The notes below the pieces were generated by a model. The model saw nothing but the letters and a program-made list of their open reading frames with translations. It searched no databases and had not been told where the DNA came from. A stretch of 64,000 nucleotides of DNA from Chloroflexota bacterium (GTDB taxonomy: Bacteria > Chloroflexota > Dehalococcoidia > FW602-bin16). Both the position numbers and the translations under genes were made by a program. Shown here piece after piece: positions 8,530 through 17,215 of this stretch (position 1 is the first letter of the stretch; the number at the start of each line of letters is the position of its first letter). The stretch spans positions 1-64,000 of the forward strand of contig SCTZ01000111.1 of NCBI GenBank assembly GCA_004297765.1, read 5' to 3'.

Positions 8530-9273
8530 ATGAACTACCTTCGGCGGCTAATCGGACGTAAGAATAAAGACGGCGACCCTGGGACCGTTGGGCATACCCA
8601 ACGGCATGAGTCAAGTCTGGGAGCCACGGCCTCCGATAAGGCGCCTGGCAGGAGTCCACGACCAGCAGGGGAGATGGTAGAAAGCGGCTTGCCGCCCGAT
8701 GCGACGGACAATTCGGAAGCGATCCTCCGCACGAAATACAAGGTAAGCTTAGAGGTATTCGCTAAACAGTTAAAGCGTTGTGATGAAGCGATGACTGTCG
8801 AAGCTGTGGGATCCTTTGAGGTGGTTGGGCTTCTAGCCAGCTACAACGAGTTTTGGGAAAGACTCATCGCACTTCAGCAGGATGCCGACGCGGAGACTGT
8901 AGAGCATCTCAAGCACAAGACCGCTGAGCTGGCCTCCGATTGGGACGCACTTTCTGTTCGCCTCGATAACGTAGAACCCGCAATCTCCTGCAATGACAGA
9001 GGTGCCGAGTTCTTCGGAAAGGGACAGCATGATAGGGCAATAGCGGAGTACACCAAGTCCATTAGCCTACAGCCCAAGTACGCCCATGCGTATATGAACC
9101 GTGGGTCGGCCTGGGCCGAGAGAAGGGAGTACGACAAGGCAATAGCCGACTACGTGGAATGGCTGGCCAAGGCGATTGAAAAAGATGCAACATATCGAGA
9201 GTCCGCCAAGAACGAACCGGATTTTGTCTCCCTGCACGCCGATTCTCGATTTCTCACCCTGTTGGGACTCTAG
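8530..9273 (+). CDS. TPR-repeat protein
   Basis: About 247 aa from ATG 8530. The C-terminal half holds tetratricopeptide repeats (AEFFGKGQHDRAIAEYTKSI, then YAHAYMNRGSAWAERREYDK and IADYVEWLAKAIEKD). The middle is helical and charged. The N-terminus (MNYLRRLIGRKNKDGD) resembles that of the preceding zinc-ribbon protein, suggesting a shared membrane or partner contact. Start 8530 is chosen because GGAGG lies 7 nt upstream. The frame is open from ATG 8353, one base after the previous stop, which would add a Pro-rich 59-residue extension that looks non-coding. TPRs mediate protein contacts; the partner is not known. It appears to end the accessory operon. Confidence 0.72.
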   Translation: MNYLRRLIGRKNKDGDPGTVGHTQRHESSLGATASDKAPGRSPRPAGEMVESGLPPDATDNSEAILRTKYKVSLEVFAKQLKRCDEAMTVEAVGSFEVVGLLASYNEFWERLIALQQDADAETVEHLKHKTAELASDWDALSVRLDNVEPAISCNDRGAEFFGKGQHDRAIAEYTKSISLQPKYAHAYMNRGSAWAERREYDKAIADYVEWLAKAIEKDATYRESAKNEPDFVSLHADSRFLTLLGL

Positions 9274-9345
9274 CGCAACTTTGACAGTTACGCCGCCGTG
9301 TCGTTTACCTTAGCTACCGATACGCGGTGACGGAGCCGTTGGAGG

Positions 9346-9372
9346 TCGCCAGAGGCGAGTCGCCTCTGGCGA
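9346..9372. terminator. Hairpin between convergent genes (13-bp perfect stem)
   Basis: The arm 9346-9358 pairs perfectly with 9360-9372 around a single central base. It lies between the ends of the convergent TPR and treT genes, so it could act as a bidirectional terminator. No clear U-run follows. Confidence 0.5.
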
Positions 9373-9421
9373 GAGTAGTTGTGGCACACGACCCGCGACC
9401 TGTACAACGCGGAAGCCCGCA

Positions 9422-10777
9422 CTAGCCCGCGCGGGACATCGAGTCCAGCAGGTACCGGGATCGCGGCAGCGGCTCGCTGTGCACGTTGTCGACATCGATA
9501 GACATCGGCGGAACGCTGCAGGCAGCCGTCCCATGCGCCAACTTCTTGAACAGGGAGAGGTAATCCTCCAGATTGCGCGGCAGCAGGAACCACCGGCGAA
9601 CGTGCTCGCGGCCAGACTCACCCATCTGATCGGCCGCCGACGGACTCCGCAGCAACTCGATCACTCGATCGGCGCAGTCTTCGACAGAGTTGACGAGAAA
9701 GCCGGTTTGTCCATCAAGAACCTGGAGAGGAATACCCCCCACGGCCCCAGCGACCACCGGACGACCTTTCCACAGAGCCTCAGCCACGACCAGACCGAAG
9801 CCCTCCCGCAGGGATTTCTGAATCACGACGTCGGACGCGCGCTGAAAAGCGTTCACCTCCCAGTTGCCCACTCCTTGCAGGTTGGATAGCAGATGGATGT
9901 CCTCGTCCTCTCCGGCATGCCGGGCGGTACGCTCGTAGTACGACCAGCCCTCGGGATCATCATGCGCCATGGACGCCACCATCACGAGCTGAACGTCTGG
10001 GAATTCGCTTTTCACCTCGCGATACACGTCGATCACGCCCAGTGGGTCTTTCCAAGGGTCGAAACGACTCACCTGTGTGATGATCGGGCGCTTCGGATCC
10101 ACTCCATAGCGCTCCAAGATCTGCGTCACCCCGGCAGAGTCCAGATCAACGTTCTTTGAGGACAACGGATCGATCGAGGGCGGGATGATCGCAACCCGCT
10201 CCAGATTGAGATCCTCGCGCACGAACTGAGGCATGGTGAAGACGATCGCGCCGTGAAGCTGCACGAACGGGCGCAGGAAATCCCATACCTCCGGCTGAGC
10301 CTCGGTCAGATCGATGTGACAGCGCCAGGTCCATCGTCCCGGATCGACGACGCCGCGCTCACTGAGGTAGGAGAGCATTCCGGCTGTCTGTGGGTCGTGA
10401 GCAACAACGAAGTCGTACTCGCCGTCAAACAAATTGGCGTTTAGCTCGCTGAACTGCATCCATGTTTGCCACATTTCAGCCGTCCAGGCAATCGGCATGC
10501 CCTGCAGCGCGTTGTGGAAAGACTTGGTGACCTTGAAGAAGCTGTCGTCGCCGTGGATAACCCTCCACTCGGCTTGCACGCCGACATCACGCATCAGTGG
10601 AACCAACGTGGCCAGGATCTCTGCCACGCCACCACCAAAGGCCGTGGCATTAAGATGAAGCACCCGCGCATCGCGCAACGGCTCCGCGGCGGCGCGTATT
10701 CTGGCGACCCGATCATCACCGATGACCGAACCGTAATCTCCGAGACTCTTTGCTTGGATGGGAACCAGATCGAGCAT
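9422..10777 (-). CDS. treT: Trehalose synthase, glycosyltransferring (TreT-like, GT4 family)
   Basis: A 451-aa GT-B glycosyltransferase. The N-terminal Rossmann domain shows HLNATAFGGGVAEILATLVP and WRVIHGDDSFFKVTKSFHNA, both typical of TreT. TreT joins an NDP-glucose donor to glucose to form trehalose. The C-terminal domain carries QVSRFDPWKDPLGVI, a sugar-nucleotide-binding REGFGLVVAEALWKG motif and GGIPLQVLDGQTGFLV. The family has a close sibling, archaeal-type trehalose phosphorylase/synthase, so reaction direction is not certain. With the GH65 phosphorylase at the window start it suggests trehalose turnover. It is divergent from pyrF across about 210 nt. Confidence 0.85.
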   Translation of the reverse strand: MLDLVPIQAKSLGDYGSVIGDDRVARIRAAAEPLRDARVLHLNATAFGGGVAEILATLVPLMRDVGVQAEWRVIHGDDSFFKVTKSFHNALQGMPIAWTAEMWQTWMQFSELNANLFDGEYDFVVAHDPQTAGMLSYLSERGVVDPGRWTWRCHIDLTEAQPEVWDFLRPFVQLHGAIVFTMPQFVREDLNLERVAIIPPSIDPLSSKNVDLDSAGVTQILERYGVDPKRPIITQVSRFDPWKDPLGVIDVYREVKSEFPDVQLVMVASMAHDDPEGWSYYERTARHAGEDEDIHLLSNLQGVGNWEVNAFQRASDVVIQKSLREGFGLVVAEALWKGRPVVAGAVGGIPLQVLDGQTGFLVNSVEDCADRVIELLRSPSAADQMGESGREHVRRWFLLPRNLEDYLSLFKKLAHGTAACSVPPMSIDVDNVHSEPLPRSRYLLDSMSRAG

Positions 10778-10987
10778 GCGGCTAACTCCTGGCAGCTGAA
10801 TGTGATTCGGCGTTCACGCCCTTTACGTTAGCACCGCCAGACGTAATATGTCAACCACAAAAATGGCGTCCCTGTCGGATCGACGCCGAAAACGGGGTAG
10901 GACTTTTGTCCTAGTCAATATCATTCTTCCGATCGTCTGTGATATAGTGTCCCCTATGAGATCTGATGCGCAGGGGACCGTGTCCTA

Positions 10988-11830
10988 ATGAGCTTTCGAG
11001 CGCGTTTGACAGCCGCGGCCAGGACGAACAACAGTTGGCTCTGCGTTGGACTCGATCCCGACCCGACGCTCATGCCCCCGGTGTCGGTCTTGGAGTTCAA
11101 CAAGGCCATCATCGATGCAACCCGTGACCTCGTCTGTGCGTACAAGCCAAACGTGGCTTTCTATCAAGCGTTCGGTCCAGCAGGGCTCGAGATGCTATAC
11201 GAGACGGTGCGCTACATAGGTGGCGCGGTACCCGTCATCGCGGACGCCAAGTGTGCCGACGTCGGACATACGGCGGCGGCCTACGCACGCGGATTCCTAC
11301 AAACCTTCGGCTTCGATGCAGTCACCGTCAACCCGTACCTGGGCTACGATGGCGTGAAGCCCTTCCTGGAATTCGATGGCAAAGGCGTATTCCTGCTATG
11401 CCGGACCTCCAACCCCGGCGCGGCAGATGTGCAAGGGTTGCGCTGCATCGAGGCGACTCCAGGCGAACAAGCTGCAGCAGCAGACGGCGAGCCACTGTTC
11501 GAGGTGATCGCGAGAAAAGCAGCCTCCTGGGATAGCGGCGGACGCCTCGGCTTGGTGGTCGGAGCGACCAGCGTCGGTGAGCTCCAACGCGTGAGAGAGT
11601 TGTGCCCGGATATGCTGTTTTTGATACCCGGCGTCGGTCCGCAGGGAGGTGACCTGGAGGAGTCGATCCGGGTGGGAGTTGATTCATTCGGCGAGAGCGC
11701 GATCATCAACGCATCGCGCCAGGTCACATACGCTTCCAGGAGAGAGGATTTTCCAGCGGCCGCAAGAGCCGTCGCGCTGCACCTGCGTGACCGCATCAAC
11801 GCGCTGAGGAAAGGGATAAGTCGCAGCTGA
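10988..11830 (+). CDS. pyrF: Orotidine 5'-phosphate decarboxylase (type 2 PyrF)
   Basis: A 280-aa TIM-barrel protein that decarboxylates OMP to UMP, the last step of pyrimidine synthesis. Diagnostic stretches are LCVGLDPDP near the N-terminus, [19 protein letters not shown], the catalytic [16 protein letters not shown] (the conserved DAKxxDxxxT motif), [18 protein letters not shown] and the phosphate-binding [11 protein letters not shown]. Length fits the longer type 2 PyrF of actinobacteria and Chloroflexi. The 5' UTR holds a small hairpin (7-bp arms at 10950-10956 and 10973-10979) of unknown role. DUF951 follows directly. Confidence 0.95.
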   Translation: MSFRARLTAAARTNNSWLCVGLDPDPTLMPPVSVLEFNKAIIDATRDLVCAYKPNVAFYQAFGPAGLEMLYETVRYIGGAVPVIADAKCADVGHTAAAYARGFLQTFGFDAVTVNPYLGYDGVKPFLEFDGKGVFLLCRTSNPGAADVQGLRCIEATPGEQAAAADGEPLFEVIARKAASWDSGGRLGLVVGATSVGELQRVRELCPDMLFLIPGVGPQGGDLEESIRVGVDSFGESAIINASRQVTYASRREDFPAAARAVALHLRDRINALRKGISRS

Positions 11831-11831
11831 C

Positions 11832-12020
11832 ATGGTGATGGAGATACGGGTGGGCGACGTGGTGCAGATGCGGAAGATCCATCCCTGCGGCAGCTACGAA
11901 TGGCGCGTGGTCCGCGTTGGCGCAGACATCGGCATCAAGTGCATGAAATGCGAGCGACGTGTGCTGCTGGAGCGCTCGATCTTCGAGCGCCGAGTCAAGC
12001 AGTTCCTTTCGCGGGGGTAG
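11832..12020 (+). CDS. DUF951 family small protein
   Basis: A 62-aa basic protein starting just after the pyrF stop (alternative ATG 11838). It matches DUF951: [20 protein letters not shown], then [20 protein letters not shown], and a basic C-terminus. A Cys-x2-Cys pair plus an upstream HPCG Cys suggest a possible metal or nucleic-acid site. The family is widespread in Firmicutes and Chloroflexi. Its biochemical role is not established. Confidence 0.9.
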   Translation: MVMEIRVGDVVQMRKIHPCGSYEWRVVRVGADIGIKCMKCERRVLLERSIFERRVKQFLSRG

Positions 12021-12029
12021 GCAATTCAC

Positions 12030-13463
12030 TTGGCCGACGTCCCTTCAACCGATAAGCTCTCGATGCATGATAAGACTAGCAGTACAGCGGCCGTCCTAAA
12101 GAACCGTCATTTCCTGGCGCTCTGGATGGCCCAGGTACTCAGTCAGACCGCGCAAAACGCGATCCTGTACGTTTTGATGATCCTCGTCGAGGAACGCACC
12201 AGTTCCACCACTCACATGAGCTTCCTAGTCCTCTCGACGATCCTCCCCTCGGTCGTCTTCGGCATGGCAGCCGGCGTCTTCGTGGACCGCGTGAAGAAGA
12301 AAATGGTGCTGACCAGCACGAACTTCCTGCGCGCCCTGCTGGTGCTCTTGTATATAGTAGTTGAGCCCGCCTTCGCGCTGATCTACCTATTGAACCTAAT
12401 CTTCTCCACAGTGGGGCAATTCTTCTCGCCCGCCGAGGCCGCAACGATACCGCTGGTGGTCAAGAAGAAGCAACTCGTCACGGCCAACGGTCTGTTCAAT
12501 ATTACTTTCACCGTCTCACAGTTGGCCGGGTTCGTCCTGGTAGCTCCCCCACTGGTGAAGTGGCTAGGAATTGACACCACTTTCATTGTGATCGCTATTG
12601 CCTACGTCGTGGCCGGGATCCTGGTCGGTTTTCTACCTGACCATGAAGAGAGCACACGGCCGCTCCTGGGCTTTGGCGATCTGCGCGATTTCGTCTTGCG
12701 CCGTCAGCCCCGGTCGGGAGCGGACGCAGTGGCGGTCGAGGCCGTCGGGGCGATGGAGAAAACCATCGTGCGCAACTTCTTCGAGGAACTCCGGCAAGGC
12801 TGGGATCTCGTCAGAGGCGACCGCTTCATCGCGCTCTCGATGCTCTATCTGACCCTCATGAACACGCTGATGTTGGTCATGGCCACGCTGGCGCCTGGCT
12901 TTGCCGGCCGGGTCCTGGGAATAGCCCCGGACGACGTGATCTACATCTTCTCGCCCATCGGCGTAGGCATCCTGTTGGGGACCGTCATTCTACCTTCGCT
13001 GGCCGCCCGCATGGGCAAGCCACGCTTGGCCACCGCCGGACTAGTACTCATCGCGGCCGTGTGCCTCATCTTCGGTCTTCTGGGCCGGGGCGGGAGTGTC
13101 CTCTCAGACATCGTCTCCCTGTTGGGACTGCCGACCTCCCTTCTGGATGCCGTCAGCCTGGTATCCATCGTGATCGTCTTCGCCTTCCTGTCCGGCATCG
13201 CCTACGCCTTCGTGATCGTGTCATCACAGACGATCCTACAGGAGCGAGCACCCGCGTCGATGCGTGGCAAGGTCTTTGCAATCCAGCAGACCTTCGGCAA
13301 TCTCGTCTCCGTGCTACCCTTGATCTCCCTTGGAGCGCTCGCCGACATCATTGGTATCACGCGGGTTTTCAGCGTGATGGCCGGGATCCTCTTCTTGGCA
13401 GCTCTGATCGGTCTGCGCGAGACCCGCAAGACCGCCCCATCGATACAGCCTACCGAGGAGTAG
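12030..13463 (+). CDS. MFS transporter (MFS_3-like efflux family)
   Basis: A 477-aa integral membrane protein with about 12 hydrophobic segments and the MFS loop signature near residue 80 (FGMAAGVFVDRVKKKMVL, variant of GxxxDRxGRR). The layout AALWMAQVLSQTAQNAILY, then GQFFSPAEAATIPLVV matches the MFS_3/enterobactin-exporter-like group. Substrate is unknown; drug or metabolite efflux is possible. TTG 12030 follows GGGGGTAGG. ATG 12063 is an alternative that removes 11 residues. It sits 9 nt after DUF951 and is likely co-transcribed with pyrF. Confidence 0.85.
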   Translation: MADVPSTDKLSMHDKTSSTAAVLKNRHFLALWMAQVLSQTAQNAILYVLMILVEERTSSTTHMSFLVLSTILPSVVFGMAAGVFVDRVKKKMVLTSTNFLRALLVLLYIVVEPAFALIYLLNLIFSTVGQFFSPAEAATIPLVVKKKQLVTANGLFNITFTVSQLAGFVLVAPPLVKWLGIDTTFIVIAIAYVVAGILVGFLPDHEESTRPLLGFGDLRDFVLRRQPRSGADAVAVEAVGAMEKTIVRNFFEELRQGWDLVRGDRFIALSMLYLTLMNTLMLVMATLAPGFAGRVLGIAPDDVIYIFSPIGVGILLGTVILPSLAARMGKPRLATAGLVLIAAVCLIFGLLGRGGSVLSDIVSLLGLPTSLLDAVSLVSIVIVFAFLSGIAYAFVIVSSQTILQERAPASMRGKVFAIQQTFGNLVSVLPLISLGALADIIGITRVFSVMAGILFLAALIGLRETRKTAPSIQPTEE

Positions 13464-13518
13464 CGTCGCTGGCAGTGCGGCAGTGCACTCCCTCTGGCGC
13501 TCCAGGATAGGTCTGTGC

Positions 13519-13736
13519 TACAATTAGCCGAAGTGAAGAATGCCGTCACCCTGCCCCTACGGGGCGTTAGGTGAGGCGTCGGCGTGAATATACGCCACTG
13601 CCCAGAAACGTCGAGAGACGCCCACGGGTGTAACAGGTCTGGTCGAATTAAGGCTTGATCTAATGTGGCTCCAGCAATGAACGTCACGCCGCTGCCAAAA
13701 CTCGGACGAGTTCGGGACGGTTCATCGCAGGGATGC
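13519..13736 (+). promoter_or_regulatory. M-box (ykoK leader) Mg2+ riboswitch controlling mgtE
   Basis: The leader contains the conserved M-box blocks: CGTTAGGTGAGGCG at 13565-13578, then CACTGCCCAGAAACG and GAGAGACGCCCACGGGTG at 13596-13630, AACAGG, and the 3' block AATGTGGCTCCAGCAATG around 13662-13680. Order and spacing follow the Bacillus mgtE leader as I know it. A TACAAT at 13519-13524 may be the -10 box; its -35 is poor. A terminator follows directly and the next large gene is mgtE. High Mg2+ is expected to favour the compact fold and termination. Confidence 0.9.
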
Positions 13737-13774
13737 TGTGCCCCGCTCGAACGAGAGGGGCATTTTGTTGTGGT
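13737..13774 (+). terminator. Riboswitch expression-platform terminator
   Basis: TGCCCC at 13739-13744 pairs with GGGGCA at 13757-13762, extended by CTCG/CGAG inside. The hairpin is followed by TTTTGTTGTGGTTGTT. Position after the M-box fits a transcription-attenuation platform. Confidence 0.8.
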
Positions 13775-13799
13775 TGTTAAGTAGGAGGTGCCAGTCCGA

Positions 13800-13967
13800 A
13801 TGGACGCAGACCCGGGTAGTAGCGACCGTCGCTACAGGATACCAATCCGTATGCACACGCGCGTCTCGCGGCGACCGGTGGTGCACCTGGTAGAGATGTC
13901 GGACAACGACATGGACTCGGAACGCCAGGACGATGCCCACTCGCCCGCGGAGCGTCCCGCTTCCTGA
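13800..13967 (+). CDS. Possible 55-aa small protein between the M-box and mgtE
   Basis: ATG 13800 opens a 55-codon frame ending TGA 13965-13967. A strong AGGAGG lies at 13783-13788, 11 nt upstream, just beyond the riboswitch terminator. The product is charged (begins MDADPGSSDRRYRIPIRMHT, then EMSDNDMDSERQDD) with no membrane segment. It would be expressed with mgtE under Mg2+ control. No family is recognised. The acidic stretch could bind divalent cations, which is speculation. Confidence 0.4.
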   Translation: MDADPGSSDRRYRIPIRMHTRVSRRPVVHLVEMSDNDMDSERQDDAHSPAERPAS

Positions 13968-14243
13968 TCCCCCTCCTTTCCCCTTCTTAGTGTGGGCCGG
14001 GAGCGGATCAAAGCTGGACGCTCCCGCCGCGAAACGCCATCTTCCAGCAAGGCCGATCGATACTCGGCAGTGGCTCGCGCTGCACTAGACCATTTGTGGC
14101 CCGAGCTACGCATGCGGCGCGCACCACAGAGTGTGGGCCGATCCGGCTGGCAGAAAGAGCCTCTGCAGAAAAGGCGGAGGCATATCTTTCCGTGTCTCTC
14201 GATGGCTGCCAGCCACGACGCATGAACGAACGGAGGTGGCGCA

Positions 14244-16037
14244 ATGGTCTTCTTCAGCGATCTTGTCAAACGACCCGTCTACGATGCGCAGAATCGCAAG
14301 GTCGGTCACATTGCCGATCTTGTGGTCTCGTTGAGCGACGTGTTTCCACGCGTCGAGGCCCTGATGGTGGCCGCGCCCCGCGACGGGCGCATTCCCTTGC
14401 TGACAGACGTAGTCTACGTGCACTGGCAGGACGTGACCAACCTGGAGGAGCCGCAAATCTACCTGCGCGTCGCGCGGGATAACCTGCAGCCATACGCCAT
14501 GGAGAATGGTGAGTTGCTGCTAGGTCGTGACATCATGGACAAGCAGATCGTCGACACTCTCGGCCGACGGATCGTGAAAGTCAACGACCTGAAGCTGGCC
14601 CAGATCGGCGGCGTGGCTAGATTGATCGGGGCAGACATCAGCCTCCGCGCGTTCCTCCGGCGGCTGGGAGCGGAGCGCCTCACCAACCTGCTGCGCCTTC
14701 CACTACCGGAGCGCCTGATTACCTGGAACTACGTCGAGCCGCTGGGCACAGAGATGACCGACGTCAAGCTCGTCGTACCCCGGACGAAGCTGGGAGAGCT
14801 CCATCCGGCCGACATCGCCGACATCCTGGAGCAGATGGAAGCCGACGAGCGCGCCGCTGTGCTGCAAGACCTCTCTGACACGGTCGTGGCGGATGCGATC
14901 ACTGAGTTGGAGCAGCCGATCCAGACCAGCGTCATGAGCGAGTTGGATAGCGAGCGTGCATCGGATCTCCTGGAGATCATGCCACCCGACGACGCGGCGG
15001 ATATTCTGGGCTCGCTGCCGCCAGAGAAAGCCTCGGAGTTGCTCTCTCGCATGGACGTCGAGGAGGCCCGCCAGGTCCAGCAGCTCCTCCAGTACCCAGA
15101 GGATACGGCCGGCGGCATAATGACCAGCGATGTCTTCGTGCTGGAGTCCACGCTGACCGTTGACGATGCCATCGCGAAGCTGCGTCGTGAGGCGCCACCC
15201 AAGGAGTCGATCTACTATCTGTTTGTGGTCGACTCTGACGAGCGCTTGATCGGGGTCGTATCGCTGCGCGATCTGGTGGCCGCCAGTCCTCAGACAAGGA
15301 TCGAGGAGGTCTTGGACCGCGACGTCGTGAAGGTCCGGGTAGACGACGACCAGGAAAAGGTCGCCGGCATGATGGCGCATTATGACCTGCTGGCCGTACC
15401 CGTGGTAGACCCGGCAGGACACCTACTCGGCATCGTGACCGTCGACGACGTTCTGGACGTGGTACACGAAGAAGCCAGCGAGGACCTGTCGCAGATGAGC
15501 GGCATCACGGTGGACGATCTGGAGCGCCGGGGCTCGCTGTGGAAAGCCGCTCTCGCCCGCCTGGAATGGCTGCCGGCGGCGCTCATCGGCGGAACACTCG
15601 CTGGGGTGGTCCTGCAGGTCTATGCGCCATCAATCGACCCGCTAATCTTCTTCGTACCCCTACTGCTGATCGTCGTGGCGACAGTGGGTGGTCAATCTCT
15701 GGCCGTGGCGAACCGGGCCATCTCGTTGGGACTCGGGCACGACATGATCCTACGCGAGATGGCCATCAGCGGGCTGGTCAGCGTGGTCTGCGGCTTGGGG
15801 GCGGGGCTGGTGACTTTGCTGTGGCTGGGTCAGCTACAGATAGCATTGGTGATGGGAATCAGCCTGTTCGCGACGCTTGTCATATCGGCCACAGTGGGCA
15901 CGCTCTTGCCCCTCGCCCTTGGCCGCCTCGAGGCCAGTCGAGCGTTGATGAGCGCCCCAATGCTGTACCCAGTGATCGCGGCTTTGAGCATCTTTGCCTA
16001 CGTAACCCTGGCTACCTATACGGGACCGCTGAAATAG
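14244..16037 (+). CDS. mgtE: Magnesium transporter MgtE with N-terminal PRC-barrel-like extension
   Basis: A 597-aa protein, longer than the usual ~450 aa. Residues about 1-165 look like PRC-barrel-like segments (VYDAQNRKVGHIADLVV; IVDTLGRRIVKVNDLKL). Then comes the MgtE N domain of helical repeats (LHPADIADILEQMEADER ... MPPDDAADILGSLPPEKAS), the YPEDTAGGIMTSD motif, two CBS domains (about 295-415), a connecting helix, and five membrane helices from about 430 to the end, with PLLLIVVATVGGQSLAVANR holding the pore. MgtE is a homodimeric Mg2+ channel gated by cytosolic Mg2+. The M-box upstream gives a second layer of Mg2+ sensing. The start has GGAGGTG 7 nt upstream. Confidence 0.95.
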   Translation: MVFFSDLVKRPVYDAQNRKVGHIADLVVSLSDVFPRVEALMVAAPRDGRIPLLTDVVYVHWQDVTNLEEPQIYLRVARDNLQPYAMENGELLLGRDIMDKQIVDTLGRRIVKVNDLKLAQIGGVARLIGADISLRAFLRRLGAERLTNLLRLPLPERLITWNYVEPLGTEMTDVKLVVPRTKLGELHPADIADILEQMEADERAAVLQDLSDTVVADAITELEQPIQTSVMSELDSERASDLLEIMPPDDAADILGSLPPEKASELLSRMDVEEARQVQQLLQYPEDTAGGIMTSDVFVLESTLTVDDAIAKLRREAPPKESIYYLFVVDSDERLIGVVSLRDLVAASPQTRIEEVLDRDVVKVRVDDDQEKVAGMMAHYDLLAVPVVDPAGHLLGIVTVDDVLDVVHEEASEDLSQMSGITVDDLERRGSLWKAALARLEWLPAALIGGTLAGVVLQVYAPSIDPLIFFVPLLLIVVATVGGQSLAVANRAISLGLGHDMILREMAISGLVSVVCGLGAGLVTLLWLGQLQIALVMGISLFATLVISATVGTLLPLALGRLEASRALMSAPMLYPVIAALSIFAYVTLATYTGPLK

Positions 16038-16079
16038 TGCTGTGTTTGCCCTGGGATCATCGCTGGTTATCGAATCCAC

Positions 16080-16116
16080 CTAGACCGACTCGGTTTCCGA
16101 AACCGAGTCGGTCTAG
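16080..16116. terminator. Perfect 18-bp-arm palindrome after mgtE
   Basis: Arms 16080-16097 and 16099-16116 (CTAGACCGACTCGGTTTC and its complement) are perfect around one central base. The RNA would form a long hairpin 42 nt after the mgtE stop. No U-run follows, so it may be a 3'-end stabiliser, a weak terminator or a repeat element. Confidence 0.6.
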
Positions 16117-16313
16117 AGCATCCATCCATCGGCTAGATCCTTTGTTGTAGACGGCAGACAGGGGCATGGAACATGCAATTTACCTCTGTGTATCATGCCG
16201 ATTGCGCGGCATTATGCGAGGTGCTCTTCCCTACCCTAATTCCCGGGTAGAGAAGTCCCGGATCTGGGTGATCGCTGAACGTTGGCAGAATCGACGCGTG
16301 AGGAGTCCCGCTC

Positions 16314-17147
16314 TTGCTCATAACATTGTCCACAGCCTCGCTCATGATTTATCCTCTGGGCTACGTCTTCGCGCTGGCGGCGGAGGCTGGCTTCGACGGA
16401 GTCGAGTTGGCGATTAGCCCACAGGTCACCTTGCGTGGAGTTGCACACGTTCGGCAGCTTTCTAGGTCGCACGAACTGCCGGTCATTAGCGTTCACCCGC
16501 CCCTGCATCGGCTCCCACATTGGATCAGCCAACGCGACACATTCGTACGCTCGGTCGAGCTAGCCAACGAATTGTCCGCTCGCGTCGTGACCTTTCACGG
16601 ACCCTTGGTCCGATCGTTCGAGGACCACGAAGCACGTCGCTGGCGACAAGACATGCTCCTGGCCAAAGAGAGATGCAGCCCCAATCTGCGCATCGGTATG
16701 GAGAACCATGCCTTGTTCGGTCCTCCCCCGAGGGTCTTCCCGACTGTGGCGGTAGATCCACGCCATTGGGACAGCTTCCTGGAAGAGCACGATCTCGGCA
16801 TCACGCTGGACACGGCCCATGTGGGTAGCGTGGGGCTCGACCTACTCACGGTGGTCCGCGCGATTCGGCCTCGGTTGGTTAACATCCATCTAAGCAACGT
16901 GTCCGATCGTCGCTTTCCGATCCGCCACCCGATCGCATACTCACTCGTGGTACAGCATCAACTTCCGCAGCGCGGTCTTCTGCCGCTGGCAGATATACTC
17001 GCCAGCCTGGCGGATACTGGCTTCCCAGGACCAATCACGCTGGAGTTGTCGCCTCTGGCCGTGCATTTCTGGGATCCGCGCGAGGTTCGGAAGCTGCTCA
17101 CGGAAGCCGTGCGCTTCTGCCGCCAAGCAGCCGCGATTGCGCGGTGA
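16314..17147 (+). CDS. Sugar phosphate isomerase/epimerase-like TIM-barrel protein
   Basis: A 277-aa member of the AP endonuclease 2/xylose isomerase-like TIM-barrel family. Typical strands are AAEAGFDGVELAIS, LPVISVHPPLHRLP, SARVVTFHGP, LRIGMENHALFG, LGITLDTAHVGS, LVNIHLSNVSD and GFPGPITLELS. The His, Glu and Asp at strand ends (HPP, EN, DTAH, HLSN, ELS) would form the metal site. Substrate is not predictable. The TTG start at 16314 has GAGGAG about 8 nt upstream. It stands alone between the mgtE hairpin and the promoter of the next gene. Confidence 0.78.
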   Translation: MLITLSTASLMIYPLGYVFALAAEAGFDGVELAISPQVTLRGVAHVRQLSRSHELPVISVHPPLHRLPHWISQRDTFVRSVELANELSARVVTFHGPLVRSFEDHEARRWRQDMLLAKERCSPNLRIGMENHALFGPPPRVFPTVAVDPRHWDSFLEEHDLGITLDTAHVGSVGLDLLTVVRAIRPRLVNIHLSNVSDRRFPIRHPIAYSLVVQHQLPQRGLLPLADILASLADTGFPGPITLELSPLAVHFWDPREVRKLLTEAVRFCRQAAAIAR

Positions 17148-17215
17148 GAAACAGGAGGTCCCACCTGATAGCGCCCTCCCAGCCCCTAGCCCCAACAACG
17201 CCAGGGCGCTCAATG

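Noticed and set aside
10950-10979. Possible pyrimidine-responsive leader in front of pyrF
   Set aside because: Only a 7-bp stem near the start codon; no PyrR-type binding loop or terminator was seen.
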